Below, piece by piece: positions 1 to 10,861 of a stretch of 64,000 nucleotides of DNA (within the stretch, counting starts at the first letter, position 1; each line of letters opens with the position of its first letter). Source of the DNA: Mercurialis annua. Its lineage: Eukaryota; Streptophyta; Magnoliopsida; Malpighiales; Euphorbiaceae. The notes below the pieces were generated by a model. That model did not search any database. It was not told the DNA's origin and worked only from the letters and a program-made list of their open reading frames with translations. A program made the position numbers and the translations under genes. The stretch covers positions 52,071,665 through 52,135,664 of the forward strand of contig NC_065570.1 in the NCBI RefSeq assembly GCF_937616625.2. Direction: 5' to 3'.

Positions 1-273
1 TACTTAAAATTAAGTTGTTAAGTCATTGAATACTGTCATATTAATTACTTAAATTACGTTGGTTATTCGTTTAATGATAAATTAGAAAACAAATTAATTT
101 GTTTAATTATTGAAGTTAGAATATAATTTAATAAAAACTGTAATTAATTATATATAAAATATATTGATATAATAAATGTAATATGTAAACTCTTGATTAT
201 CTATAATTTTCTATAATTAATGTATAATAATATAATAGACAAACTCTATATAACATCATTTATTTTTGTGGTA
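1..273. other. AT-rich DNA, nothing recognised
   Basis: Very AT-rich sequence with short TAATTA-type runs. I see no coding frame, repeat unit or transposon end. Confidence 0.5.
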
Positions 274-1399
274 ATTTCCTGAAATACATGTTTTGGTAAC
301 TTATTTACATATTTACCTGCCAAATTTTGATTTTTCTTTTTTATCTTTTTTTATTTACGAAAAATACCTTTTTGTTTTTTTAATTTCAAAAATATCTTTT
401 TTCGGTCTTCAATTTTGGTTTTCGGTTTTTTCGGTTCGGTCAACCGAACCGACCGACAGTTTTTTTATATAGTGTAAAATTAGTGTATATATAGTGTTAA
501 TTTTTATTTATTATAGATTTTTTTTCTGGAATTTTTTTTATATAGTGTAACAGTAATGTATATATAGTGTTTTTATGGTGTTTATATAGTGTAAGATTAG
601 TGTATAAGTAGTGTATATATAGTGTATAAGTAGTGTATTTGGCATTTTGTAGTGTTTTTTGTGGTTTACACCATGAAACACTGCAAATACACCATAAACA
701 CTGCAAATACACATATCACTGTAAATGCACCATAAATATGCTAAAAAACGGCAGAAATACACTATAAATACACCAAAAATACACTAAAACATAAATATAT
801 TATAAAATTACTACAAATGCACCATAAATCAATTTTTTCTTTACAAAATCAGTAGCAATAAACAAATCTATGAATAAGAAAAGACAAAATAAATAATTAT
901 ATGAATAATAAACAATTTTATAAACAAAAAATTATAGAACTACAATAATTTATTTATAAAATATTTAAATTATTACAAAAATCTAAAAAATTACACAAAT
1001 CTAAAAACGAGTCGAGAAATCCATAGCGCGAACGGAAGAGACGAACGGACTAGCGCGAACGGAAAAACAACCGGAAACGACGAGAAATCCATCGGAAGTA
1101 GACGAACGGAAGCGCGACCGGAAAGACGACGGAAAAGTAATCGGAGGAGATAAACTGAAAATCAAATGAAAAAGAAAAAAAAAAGAAGAAGAAAAGAAGA
1201 GAGAAGAAGAGAGAGAAGATAGAGAAACAAAAGGTGGATATGTAAAAGTTTAACTTAAAATGAGATAAGGCTTCTTTATATAATGGATATTTTTAGTAAA
1301 TAAGTTAGCTTATTAGGTAATGTAGGATAAGAGGATAAGATGGGCCAAAATGGTGTAAATGCTTTACCAAAAACAGGTATTTGGAAAATAATCCTTTTA
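274..1399. mobile_element. Non-autonomous terminal-inverted-repeat element
   Basis: The left edge (about 274-325) and the reverse complement of the right edge (about 1340-1399) match imperfectly over about 45 bases; both carry a block like AAATAC-TG-TTTTGGTAA followed by ATTTACA. The interior has a degenerate TAGTGTAT repeat (480-830), a CCGG/GACGA-rich tract (1010-1150) and a GA-rich tract (1165-1230), and no transposase. I could not find a clean target duplication, so the exact ends are uncertain. The layout resembles the elements near 26.3-27.2 kb and 37.4-37.7 kb. Confidence 0.5.
480..830. repeat. Degenerate TAGTGTAT / TACACTA repeat
   Basis: Short units such as TATAGTGTAT, TTATGGTGTT and, further right, their inverse (ACACCATAAACACTGCAAAT) recur many times. 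The first half is largely the reverse complement of the second, so the tract can fold back. Short open frames here are by-products of the repeat. Confidence 0.6.
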
Positions 1400-2160
1400 A
1401 AAATTATTTTTAATTAAAAATTAAATAATCATTGACATGTCACATTACGAGCCACGAGCGTAGCATGTAAGTCAATACTAGTCATCACAAAAACCTATAT
1501 TTATGTAAAAAAATAATTCTCAGGGCCCGGGGGGTCCAGTGGCCCTAATGTGTGTCCGTCACTGGTGCTACTTAATGAAATCTGTATTATCGGCAATTAT
1601 ATATCTGCAAATTCGGCTCTACTGTTATCAAAAACTGAGCTATATAAATGTCAATCGCTATGTAACCACAAAAATAAACCATTTTCGAAAGTTAGCTTAC
1701 CCCATAACTAATCAATTTAACTACATTATGCAAATTCTTTTAACAGAAAAAACCAACTTTTTTATTAACTTCATCCGCATTAATTACTTTCCATATGTAG
1801 TCTAATAAATGAAACCATGCATGAATCTAATTATTTCTCTTAACCTAGTCATCAAAGAGATGGTGGATGATCTGGACACGAGATGGCCAATCACGTTACT
1901 CTACAAAAGAAAACAAAAAGTAGACAACTTTCATTGCTTTCGGAAATTATTTTGATTTTTTTGAGGTCTAATTACTTAAAAACATCCCACGTTGAACTTT
2001 TTTTTTTATTTATACCCCAACCTAGAAAAAATTTCAATTGTACCCTATTTTGGAGGAACAGATTTGTGAGAAAACCACAAAAATATTACTATTTAAATAA
2101 GAGTTTACAAAAACATACACCAAATTAAAAATTTACATTCATGACAAAATAAGGAGAAAC
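1400..2160. other. AT-rich intergenic DNA with a short GC patch
   Basis: No gene recognised. A short GC-rich patch near 1521-1545 (GGGCCCGGGGGGTCC) stands out from its surroundings and may be a transposon remnant. The open frames at 1539-1805 and 1883-2128 have no recognisable domain and look fortuitous. Confidence 0.4.
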
Positions 2161-2246
2161 TTTATATTTTCTACCCAACCACTAAATAAGAGACACATGG
2201 CACACTCAAAACCAAAAAAAAAGAGTCAAAAACATGTTAAAATAGT

Positions 2247-2317
2247 CAAAACGCGTCAGAAAAGCGTCTGCCACGCGTCTGACACGCGCGCCAGTCACGC
2301 GTCAGCGCGTGTCAACA
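2247..2317. repeat. Cluster of ACGCGTC/ACGCGTG motifs
   Basis: Within about 70 bases the motif ACGCGTC or a one-base variant occurs at least five times, in strongly AT-rich surroundings. No known element was recognised. Confidence 0.5.
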
Positions 2318-2339
2318 TGTAAAAAAAATAAAAAAATGT

Positions 2340-3420
2340 ATCATCTATGTATCTGATACGTATCTACTATGTATCTGAACTGTGTCACTGATTCATTTTC
2401 TCATATTTTAAAAAACAAAAACAAATAAATAAATAAATATATGTGTGTGTATATATATACACACACATATTATTTTATGTACTATTTATGTGTATCTGAG
2501 GTGTATGTATAATATATTTTAAATTCAAAGATATATGTATCACATGCTTTAAAAACGCATAAATTATGTTACAAAAAGTATATATATTATATATTATGTA
2601 TTAAAAATATATGTATCTATCATATATAAATTATGTATAAATTGTTTCTAATATGTATTTAAAAAATATGTCTTCCTATTAAATATTTGATGCTTGCTCC
2701 GTCCTTTTATTTTTTCATGTTGCACGAGATTTTGCTTTTTAGTTCAATTTATAATGTATTTACGATGTATCGGCCATGTATTTACAGTGTATTGCAAGAT
2801 ATAGATGATGCATCGGTAATGTATTAAAATTTTATTATTAATTTTTATCCTCTATATCTATGATGTATCGATGGTGTATTTGTGATGTATCAGTAATATA
2901 TTATGATGTATCAATAATGTATCAGTCATGACATTTTAAAATGTATTTCGTTAAAATAATTCAAAAAAATTAAACATGTATCATCGATGTATCTGCTATG
3001 TATCGGAAATGTATCATCCATGTATCACTAATATACACATGTATCGTTCATTTTGAAATTTATTTTGTTGAAAATAATCCTTCTGAGTTTGAGATAGATT
3101 CTAAAAAATTTAATCAATGGTGTATCTATAAAATTCATTTTGTTGAAATAATAATAAAAAAAGAACATATATCTACAATGTAAGAATGGTGTATTTTATG
3201 TTGTATCGACAATTTATCTACAATATATCGGTGGTGTATATATACGATGTATACATCATGAATGTATCTAATATGTATAATAATGTATATACAATAAATT
3301 AAACCAATAACTGTATAATACTTTCACTAAAATATATTAAAAATTCAAAATATAGAATCTTCTACAATTTTTATATTGCATAGAATCAGATTTTACATCT
3401 CGAAACATATCACATACATC
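2340..3420. repeat. Degenerate TGTATC repeat tract
   Basis: Dozens of units of the form (A)TGTATCNNN(A)TGTATC are scattered over about 1 kb, with the variant TGTATTT between them. Spacing is irregular, so this is a diffuse expansion and not a clean minisatellite. A short CA/TG plus TA run (2440-2466) lies inside. The 61-residue plus-strand frame at 2998-3183 consists of the repeat. Confidence 0.6.
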
Positions 3421-3892
3421 TCGGATACATTTCCGATACATCTCTAGAATATAATTCAACACCCAAATTTTGATCTAGTTGTATAACATCTAAAATAGAA
3501 TCTAACCCATGTGAACCCTTACTCCCATGCATCTCCAGTAAAGAAGACGCCCCATTATTAACTTCGAAGTTTTCAAGACTCATTTCCTCACACCCTATCA
3601 TCCAAATGAACAGTCCCATTTTTTTACCAGCTAAATCATTAACATTAGAACCAACTTCCTTCCCATTTGGAGAAACCTTAATTCCATTTTCTTGAGAACC
3701 TTTAACAGGAGAGGTTTTGGAAAGTGGGTCTTCAGAAAGACTAGGAATTTCAAGTGGGGTTTTAACTTGTTTCATTTCCTGATAAAACAAATTCAGAATA
3801 AAATTTGCAACAACACCATCATTATTCAATACACAACAGCTAGTAAGTTGTAATTTAAAGTAAACTAAGATTAAAAAGAAGAACAAAGCCAC
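3410..3892 (-). CDS. Unidentified open reading frame, possibly a captured exon
   Basis: A 160-codon minus-strand frame. From residue 39 it has normal protein composition (MKQVKTPLEIPSLSEDP and onward), with balanced charged and polar residues, whereas the first 38 residues look like translated intron. A possible acceptor (TATCAG before GAAATG) precedes codon 39, so the real exon may start near 3778. The 3' end runs into the TGTATC repeat, which supplies the last residues and the stop. I recognise no domain. It is most likely a host exon inside a transposon-like segment, or a degenerate transposon gene. Confidence 0.3.
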   Translation of the reverse strand: MALFFFLILVYFKLQLTSCCVLNNDGVVANFILNLFYQEMKQVKTPLEIPSLSEDPLSKTSPVKGSQENGIKVSPNGKEVGSNVNDLAGKKMGLFIWMIGCEEMSLENFEVNNGASSLLEMHGSKGSHGLDSILDVIQLDQNLGVELYSRDVSEMYPRCM

Positions 3893-4842
3893 TATAAATT
3901 TGGAAATTTTGAGCTAGCAGTGCAACATACAAGTAAAAAGAATTGAAAACAGATATTTAAAAAGAGAGAAAAATACCTAAAACAAGATTAGTGTTTTGAA
4001 ATCTAGAGCCCCATTTTTTTGTCGTAATTCAAAGAAATAAAATTTTCCCGGGTATAAGTCCTCTAATTCACCGGAAACTAAAATCAATTTAACATTTGAC
4101 AAAACTAAAAATCAATTTAACTGAGTGTATTAAAAAGACTGACCGAGCAACAGCGTTCAAGAAATCACAGAGGAAAACAGAAAGACGTTAACAGTGTACG
4201 AGGACGAAGCCCATGACGACGACGGAGAGGAATCAAGTGACGAAGATAGGAGTAATCGGCATCGCCATCACGACAGAGGCAGGAGCGAGTGTCACCGACG
4301 GCAGAGACAGAGAGAGAGAGATTGAATGACACGAAGAAAGAGAGCCGATAGAGAAAAACTAGACACCGTCAATGGCAGACGAGAGAGGAACAGTGAGGTT
4401 AGAGATAGGCATCGTCGATATTTTTGGTTTATGAGGATGGAGACGTGGCAGCTTAAGAAGAAATGGTTATAGAAAGTAATAATTAATCCAACTAAGGTAT
4501 TAAATGTGAAACACATTTGATAGAAGGGAAAAGTTTGAAATGTGTTGGTATTTGAGTAAAATAGTACCGCTTTATTAATTATTCTGTAATTTTCTCCAGA
4601 TTTGTTCCTCCATGGATGGAGAAACAGTGTTCCTCCTTCCATGGAGGAACATGGAGCTCCTCTTTTTTTGAAAGTGGGACGGCGACGGTTCCGGCGAATT
4701 CGGGCGGAGGAGCCAAAAATCGAAAAAAAAAATAATTTTTTTCTTTAAAGTTAGTTACGGGTTTTTAAATTGGAGAAGTGTGCTGGTAGATCGAAAAGTT
4801 TTTTTTAATAATTTTATTTTTTTAATAAATTTTTTAAAAGCA
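3893..4842 (-). other. GA-rich, leader-like segment upstream of the unknown frame
   Basis: Read on the minus strand this is a CT-rich stretch (4130-4440) like a plant 5' leader, then possible exon/intron DNA ending with a donor-like TTTTAG/GTATTT near 3976. The minus-strand frame at 4292-4642 has no recognisable domain. Together with 2340-3892 it has the repeat-plus-GACGACG-plus-GA-tract layout of the elements at 0.3-1.4 and 26.3-27.2 kb. Confidence 0.3.
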
Positions 4843-5018
4843 CTAACCCTAAATATACTAAACCCTATACCTTAATCTTAACCCTACATATACTAAACAC
4901 TAACCCTAAAGATACTAAACCCTATTCATAACCCTAACCCTAAACATACTAACCTTAAACCATAATCCTAACCCTTATAAGTATACTAAAACCCTATTCA
5001 TAACCCTCTAAACCCTAG
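4843..5018. repeat. Degenerate interstitial telomere-like repeat
   Basis: About 175 bases built of CTAACCCTAAA-type units with diverged spacers (ATACTAAACCCTA, CATAACCCTAACCCTAAA). CCCTAAA is the plant telomere repeat written on its C-rich strand. At least ten AACCCTA cores are visible, separated by AT-rich variants, so this is an old or secondarily expanded interstitial tract and not a chromosome end. Confidence 0.7.
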
Positions 5019-5589
5019 TTGTACACAAAATATAACTACAAAAATTTCATAATAATCATACAATTCAATAACGATAAAACCAAACTTTACACTTATAAAT
5101 CAAATATATATAATTGAAATTCAAAAAGAAGAAGAAAGAGCACTTATCTTTGTGTTTGTTCCTGACGTGGAGATTAAAACCATTAACCAAACTACTTTAG
5201 TATATAGTAGACAATGTAAGATAATAACACATCCTACAAAATGAAGAAAAGTTTTTTTAGGCTGCCCGGATCCAGCTGAAAAACAGATAAGTCAATACTC
5301 AGTTTCGGTTAAGGCATAGAAAAAAACCGGGAAGTCCACCTACTGTCTCTGAGCAAAGGCGAGAAAGACATAAATGATCAATCTGAGAGTAAATTCACAA
5401 ACTTAATAGCCTTGTTAGAATAAAAACAATGAGAATATGAAAGATTATTTGGAGATTAAACATATATATACATACCTTTGATAGTTTAATCTTGTTCTCT
5501 GAACAATATCTTTGAAACCCCTGTTATAAAAGGGGTAAATACTGAGATCAAAAAGATTTCAAAATTAATGTAATGAGCAAATATAGAAC
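5019..5589. other. Intergenic DNA, nothing recognised
   Basis: No coding frame or known element seen. A small palindrome (CCCCTGTTATAAAAGGGG) lies at about 5518-5535. The left edge of the gene-fragment array begins near 5590. Confidence 0.4.
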
Positions 5590-6537
5590 ACTAAACGTCA
5601 AATTCTATAAGAGAAACTGACGTTTCTAGTGTTTTTGTATTTTTTAATTTTTTGGGTAGTTATTGTTTATTTTATCAGTAAGTATATAAATTACGTAGTT
5701 CTATAATCATGCAATTCCATAAAATGGAACTAAAATTATAGTTAGAATTATGTAATTCAGAATTAAGAAAAGGGGAAAAATACTTATATTCGTGCTTCTT
5801 ATTTCTTAAAAATTGGAAATCAAAATTGACAATATCTACCTCTTGGTTGTCTGATACAGAACATAAAATTTGGTATCTGAACTGCAGCTGCTTCATATAG
5901 GTTCAAGGATTTGTTTCAAACTCAAATTTACTCGAGAAATCTGCATTTTAGAAACATATAAGCATTGGAAAATAAATTGAACAACATAAGTATGAATCTA
6001 GCAAGACTAATACTAACCTTTGCAAGAATATATGACCAATGACCATCAAATAACAGTATGATAAGTCTGCTGTTTAAAGACTTATAGTACCTGGAAGATG
6101 AAAAATAAATATAAAATGAAAATTTCATAATGCCTGGATGCTGAACACTTCATAATGTGGCAAGAGGCACTCTTCGCAAAATTAAAAATATAAACTGAAT
6201 TAAAAACCTATCGAATAGAGTGCAGGCATTACATTTCCACCCAATCATTTGGCTAGCTACTTAAAATAGCATTTCAATACAGACAACAAAGTACTTTCAA
6301 ACCAAGCTACGGTTTAAAATAACAACTTTTGAAATCAAAGATAACAACAAGATGGAAGCAGAATAAGCTTGTCTTACCTTGGGATCGTCATGATCATTAA
6401 GGGATGGTTCAACGACAGCTTTATCTGACCAAGACTCAAAATGGTAATTCTGCTTCAGAAAGCACCCGTTGATCCGAAGGAAACAAGCTTCAAATCTGCA
6501 TCTTCAATGAAATTAGTTGTAACAATTGAATGCAATA

Positions 6538-6632
6538 CCTTTGCAACATCAAGAGATTGGCAGTCTATAGCTGCAATTGCCACCTATTCATATAGTGCCC
6601 ATTCTACACCAAGAAAAGAGCGCATGCGAGTT
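6538..6632 (-). pseudogene. EMC2 (ER membrane complex subunit 2) exon fragment
   Basis: Translated on the minus strand this reads MRSFLGVEWALYE, an in-frame stop, then VAIAAIDCQSLDVAK. From memory of the plant EMC2 TPR protein, the motif WxLYEQVxxAAMDCQxLDVAK is characteristic. The stop replaces the Gln codon and one residue is missing before the Trp. It follows directly on an eIF3a piece. It is a dead fragment of a subunit that normally helps insert membrane proteins at the ER. Confidence 0.55.
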
Positions 6633-6639
6633 AGAATCT

Positions 6640-7055
6640 GAGACAGCATATTCTTTTCTTTGAAGTCCCCATCATGACGTTGTATCCTCAGTTCAGTCTC
6701 TAGCTGCTGCTCACGTTCATGAAGACCGTCTCTTCCACTAATCGTCGTTGAAAGGCAGCTTCTATCAGTGAAGCTACCTCTTCTATTTTGCCTCTTCTCT
6801 CTTACCTCTTCTCTCCTCTAGCAATGCCTATAATATTTCTCTCTCTCACTGCTCTATTTCTTGAAGGATCATTTTGTTCTTCTTCCTTTGCTCAAGTTCA
6901 AAAGCATGCCTCTTCTGCTCAGCCTCTTCTCTTTTCTTCTGTTGCTGCAGCTTTCTTGATGAATTCTCTCGTTCCATTTCCAGTATGGAGTTCTTGTTCT
7001 TCCTTCCTCTTCTCGATAACTAATTTATGAGCAAGAAGTCTCTTACTATTTCCCT
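6640..7055 (-). pseudogene. eIF3a coiled-coil fragment
   Basis: On the minus strand, in shifting frames, one reads LLAHKLVIEKRKEEQE, then LLEMEREN-like text, then KRHAFELEQRKK, MILQEIEQRE and ELRIQRHDGDFKEKNMLSQ. This is the highly charged helical region of plant translation initiation factor 3 subunit a. Several frameshifts break it (for example after KRKEEQE). Related pieces recur near 12083-12307 and 20935-21370. It is a non-functional captured fragment. Confidence 0.6.
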
Positions 7056-7809
7056 GTAAAAGAAGAAAATTACAGTCAGTCAAATGCAAAATCCAGATAT
7101 CCAAACCAACAAAACTATATGATGAGAAGAAAAAGGCAGACATGCCATTCAAATTCCATTGGATTTCAAAGAACACGTCTATAACTTCCAGTCATGGTGG
7201 TTATTGAGAATTCCCTGCAAAAAAAAAGAAAAATGAGCAACTTCCAACAGGGTGGGAGAGAGAGAGGGAAGAAACCTATTATCATTACATGTATAAGGAT
7301 AGTGTTGGTTCAATACTTGATAATTAACATCGCAACTCTCAGCCACATTGATAGAAACCTGCTCAAAACAAATAAAATCATAATCATCAAATAGCATAAG
7401 AAGATCAAAGACCACCTTGTGAATGTGAATATAATAGGACCCCTTATTTCCCTAGAACATAATGCATTCTAAATTGAAAATTTCAGAGCAGTCAAACTCC
7501 TAAGCTTTGTACTTCCTGAACATAGAATAATTATAACAGTGAAAATTATGCACCTTGTTTGTACTGAGGTGTTGAGTTCAGCCCAACACTCTTTCCTGTT
7601 AAATAAAGACTTCAAGATGACTAACAAAAATGTCAGTACATTTCTCTTTTGTTGTTCCAAAAAACCCTTTTCCTAGAGAAAAGAATATAAATTACTAAAA
7701 AAAACATGTTAGCTAATTCTGTAAGAACATTAATCTAACATATAAAAGACAAAATATTGTAGGCCCAACATAAAAAAAAGCCGTGTAGAAAATGATAGAA
7801 GATAACTCA

Positions 7810-7912
7810 CTAAAGCCCTTTCAGTAGTCAGACAGCGAGGAAGTTGCCTCAATGTCCATCGATATCACCACTTTCCTTGTAATACTCCTGCACCTTCCTC
7901 ACTGCAGCTCTT
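7810..7912 (-). pseudogene. TruD-type pseudouridine synthase exon with frameshift
   Basis: The minus strand reads VRKVQEYYKESGDIDGH and, after a one-base loss, RQLPRCLTTERAL. The string YKESGDIDGxLRQLPRxLxxERA is typical of plant TruD/PUS7-like tRNA and mRNA pseudouridine synthases. The single-base deletion creates an immediate stop. It lies downstream, in transcript sense, of the 5'-nucleotidase/TruD fusion exon at 8302-8487, in the order expected for a TruD gene. Confidence 0.55.
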
Positions 7913-8301
7913 TGTTTTTACAGATCTAAGTCAAGAAAAACTAATTCATTGTGCTGCTTTAGAAATGGAAGTAATAAACCAATTGATACATATTCTCAAT
8001 TTCAAATATTATAGAAATTTGTATCATATATGAGTAACAACTGCTCAGCTAGCATTTTAGAAAGGAAGCCTAATTGCTAGCATTTAGCTCCACAACACAT
8101 AAAATGCAAACTACCTGTTTAAGTAAAGTAGCTGATGAACCCATTTCTTTCTAATGAATCTGCTAATCCCTTGATAGTAGCCAATATTTCCTGTGTAGCC
8201 AAAATGGAAAGTGAGCCATGTTGGAGTAATGAAAATTGTAAACAAACATACACCACACACAAACACATAGACAACCAGATTGATCAAGGACAATAGCTTA
8301 C

Positions 8302-8487
8302 CCTCTGACTTGACACTGCACGCTTATCCTTGGTGCCAGAAAAACCAAAAGATCTTGGATGTGCGACGATGGACAATGATTCAAAAACACCTTTTAAAGA
8401 AATGGGGTAGCCGTCATTGTCAAATACCATTCTATTTGAGACAACTTTGACATTCTTAGAAGACTTGTGAAGTTCCTGAATGAGGAC
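8302..8487 (-). pseudogene. Chimeric exon: 5'-nucleotidase joined in frame to TruD
   Basis: A 186-base open segment flanked by a consensus acceptor (CAG) and donor (GTAAGC). Its first half reads SSKNVKVVSNRMVFDNDG, the plant cytosolic 5'-nucleotidase (NT5C3-like HAD) signature. The second half reads SFGFSGTKDKRAVSSQR, matching the conserved GTKDKRAVxxQR motif of TruD pseudouridine synthases. The join is inside one exon with no stop and the length is exactly 62 codons, so splicing could preserve frame. Other units hold a degenerate version of the same junction, so the fusion predates amplification. Confidence 0.65.
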
Positions 8488-8582
8488 CTGACAATTTACA
8501 TAGTAAATAGCATTGGGACCAGCTCACAAGTGGTTGGAACTATAAGCAAGCTATTCCCATAAAGGCAAACTCAAAAACTTAC

Positions 8583-8639
8583 CGCCTCTATGATATCTGC
8601 AAGCCCTGCTGAAAATACGAGAACATGAATGTCTCTCTC
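8583..8639 (-). pseudogene. 5'-nucleotidase exon, intact splice sites
   Basis: A 57-base exon reading ERDIHVLVFSAGLADIIEA between an AG acceptor and a GTAAGT donor. It matches the VLIFSAGLADIIEEV block of NT5C3-type pyrimidine/7-methyl-GMP 5'-nucleotidases, and its phase continues correctly into the exon at 8302-8487. This is the best-preserved nucleotidase pair in the array. Confidence 0.6.
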
Positions 8640-8746
8640 CTGCAAATTATAGCGACAAACAGATAGTTCACGTGATTAATCCTTTTCAAACATGTCAACT
8701 GTAAGAAAATACAGTATAATTGAAAGCTTTGACAAAAATGACAAAC

Positions 8747-8812
8747 CTGGATATGTTTCAGAATTCTACTCCTTTGATGAGCTACAGACCGATACATTTG
8801 ATGAAACAGCTC
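8747..8812 (-). pseudogene. Unidentified in-frame exon upstream of the nucleotidase exon
   Basis: A 66-base open segment (ELFHQMYRSVAHQRSRILK, then HIQ) between a CAG acceptor and a GTTTGT donor. It is in phase with the next exon at 8583-8639. I do not recognise the parent gene. It is listed because it extends the spliced, chimeric frame. Confidence 0.35.
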
Positions 8813-9477
8813 CTGCTTTCGAAATGTTGTGGAAAAAATAAGATGTTGAATCAAAAAAATGATTTAAAGTATTGTTTTTAAAATAAAAATGACAAACCTT
8901 TGGTTCTTCTTCCTTTATAGCTCTGCTTCAGAAGACATTTGTTGATCTGGAGGAAACAAGCTTTACATCTACATCTTCAAAGAAATAAGTTGTAATGTAA
9001 CAATTGAAATTAGCTGTAACATCTGCATCTTCAAGCAAACCCATTTTCCAATCTCCACATATATCCAAACAACTGGTAGATTCCTAGAGAACAAACCAGC
9101 AAAAACTTAATAATCCAACCAAATTTTAAAATTCTTAATTAAAAAAATACTTAAATTCAAGCAACCTGATTTTTTAATCTGTGAGCACATAATGCACCTA
9201 AAAGCAGGATTAAACTATGCACCCCACTTATGGTGCCTCTTGCTTCGTATTCTTTTTCAAGTCTTTGTTTAAAAAGAAATTCAATTGGAATGAATGCATT
9301 AATTTGACCATTAGCATCACAGGAGGTAGACTGAAAAATTGAGAAATCAAAAATCAAAAATCAAAGACTATTTAGCTATTTAGATATAAAATCTAAACAA
9401 TTTGAGTTGCATGACTAAAATAAGAAGACTAGAAGGCATGTGGGTTATTATCATTAAAAAGATATGTGAAATTACTA

Positions 9478-9840
9478 ACCTGTTTATAGCCATGCAACAC
9501 CTGACAAAGTTCATTGTGTAGCTCCTTGCTCCTTATTTCCTGTGTTTATGTTTTATGTTAGAAGACATTTTAACTATAAATTCTAAAGCCAATTTAAAAA
9601 CAAGCAAAGCCATTCTTACATGCCAACTTGCTATAGCTTTGCACATGAATACAAGTGAACTTAAAGCTCTCGAAAGATTTGCTTGGACCTCGAAGGGATC
9701 CCAAATACTCGAGTTTAGTTATTGATTCACCCTTGATGATGATAACTTCTGAAATCAAATTCATACCATTGCACATAGGCCTTGGAAAGCAACCTCCTTT
9801 TCAATATCATCACGAATCCTGCCATTCAAACATTTTCTGA
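9478..9840 (-). pseudogene. Transportin-1 C-terminal exon fragments
   Basis: Three successive minus-strand pieces match plant transportin-1 (importin beta-2, the receptor for PY-type nuclear import signals): IRDDIEKEVAFQGLCAMV (about 9774-9835), a piece resembling the NPSGALSSLVFMCKAIASW block (about 9612-9700), and ELHNELCQVLHGYKQ (about 9478-9540). They keep the order of the parent gene and exon-like spacing. This is the least complete transportin copy; two upstream exons present in units 3, 4, 5 and 7 were not found here. Confidence 0.6.
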
Positions 9841-10861
9841 TCTCATGACACCATAGAACTTGGCACAAGAAAGCATCATCAGCGGAACATTGCAGCATTA
9901 GGCCCACTACTAAGACACTCAGCAAGCCTAGAGAGAAGACAACCTGAAATGTTGAATAAATTTCAAAGTCAGGCCACTAGTACAACTGTATAAGAGAAAC
10001 TGTCGTATGTAGTGTTGTTATTTTTTAATTCTCTAGATAGTTATTTTTTATTTTATCACCAAATATATAAAATATGTAGTTCTATAATAGTAATCATGCA
10101 ATTCCATAAAATCGTAACTAAAATTATAATCAGAATTATGTAATTCAGAATTAAGAAAAGGGGAAAATTACTTATCACTGTGCTTCTTACTTCTTAAAAA
10201 TTGGAAATCAAAATTGACATCTACTTCTTGGTTGCCTAATACAGAACATAAATCGTAGGATTGAATTGCAGCTGCTTCATATATGTGTCAAGGATTTGTT
10301 TCAAACTCAAATTTATTCTAGAAATATGCATTTAAAAAATGAACAAGTATTGAAAAATAAATTGAATAGAACATAAGTATGAATCTCGCAAGACTAATAC
10401 TGAGCTAAGCAAGAGTATATGAGCATCAAATAAGAATCTAATAAGTCTGCTGTTTAAAGACATATACTGCCTAGAAGCTGAAAAATAAATATAAAATGAA
10501 CATTTCATAATGCCCGGATGCTGAACACTTCATAATGTGGCAAGAAGCACTCTTTGCAAAATAGCATTTCAATACAGACATCAAAATACTTTACCAGTCT
10601 ATGGTTTAAACTAACAACTTTTGAAATCAAAGAGAATAACAAGATGGAAGCAGAATAAGCTTGTCTTACCTTGAGATCATCATGATCAGTAAGGGATGAT
10701 TCAACGACAGCTTTATCTGACCAAGACTCGGAAGGGCAGTTCTGCTTCAGATGACATTCGTTGATCCAGAGGAAAAAAGCTTCACATCTGCATCTTCAAT
10801 GAGATTAGCTGTAACAATTGAAATTAGCTGCATCTTCAAACAAACCCATTTTTCAATCTCC

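Noticed and set aside
274..1399. 9-bp target duplication for the leftmost element
   Set aside because: Several placements of the ends were tried, and none gave matching 9-base flanks.
5200..5560. Helitron 3' end closing the gene-fragment array
   Set aside because: I looked for a hairpin followed by CTRR on the minus strand near the array edge and found none that fits, so the capture mechanism is left open.
8111..8293. 60-codon minus-strand frame beside the chimeric exon
   Set aside because: It begins after the GTAAGC donor, within intron sequence, and has a hydrophobic, domain-free composition.
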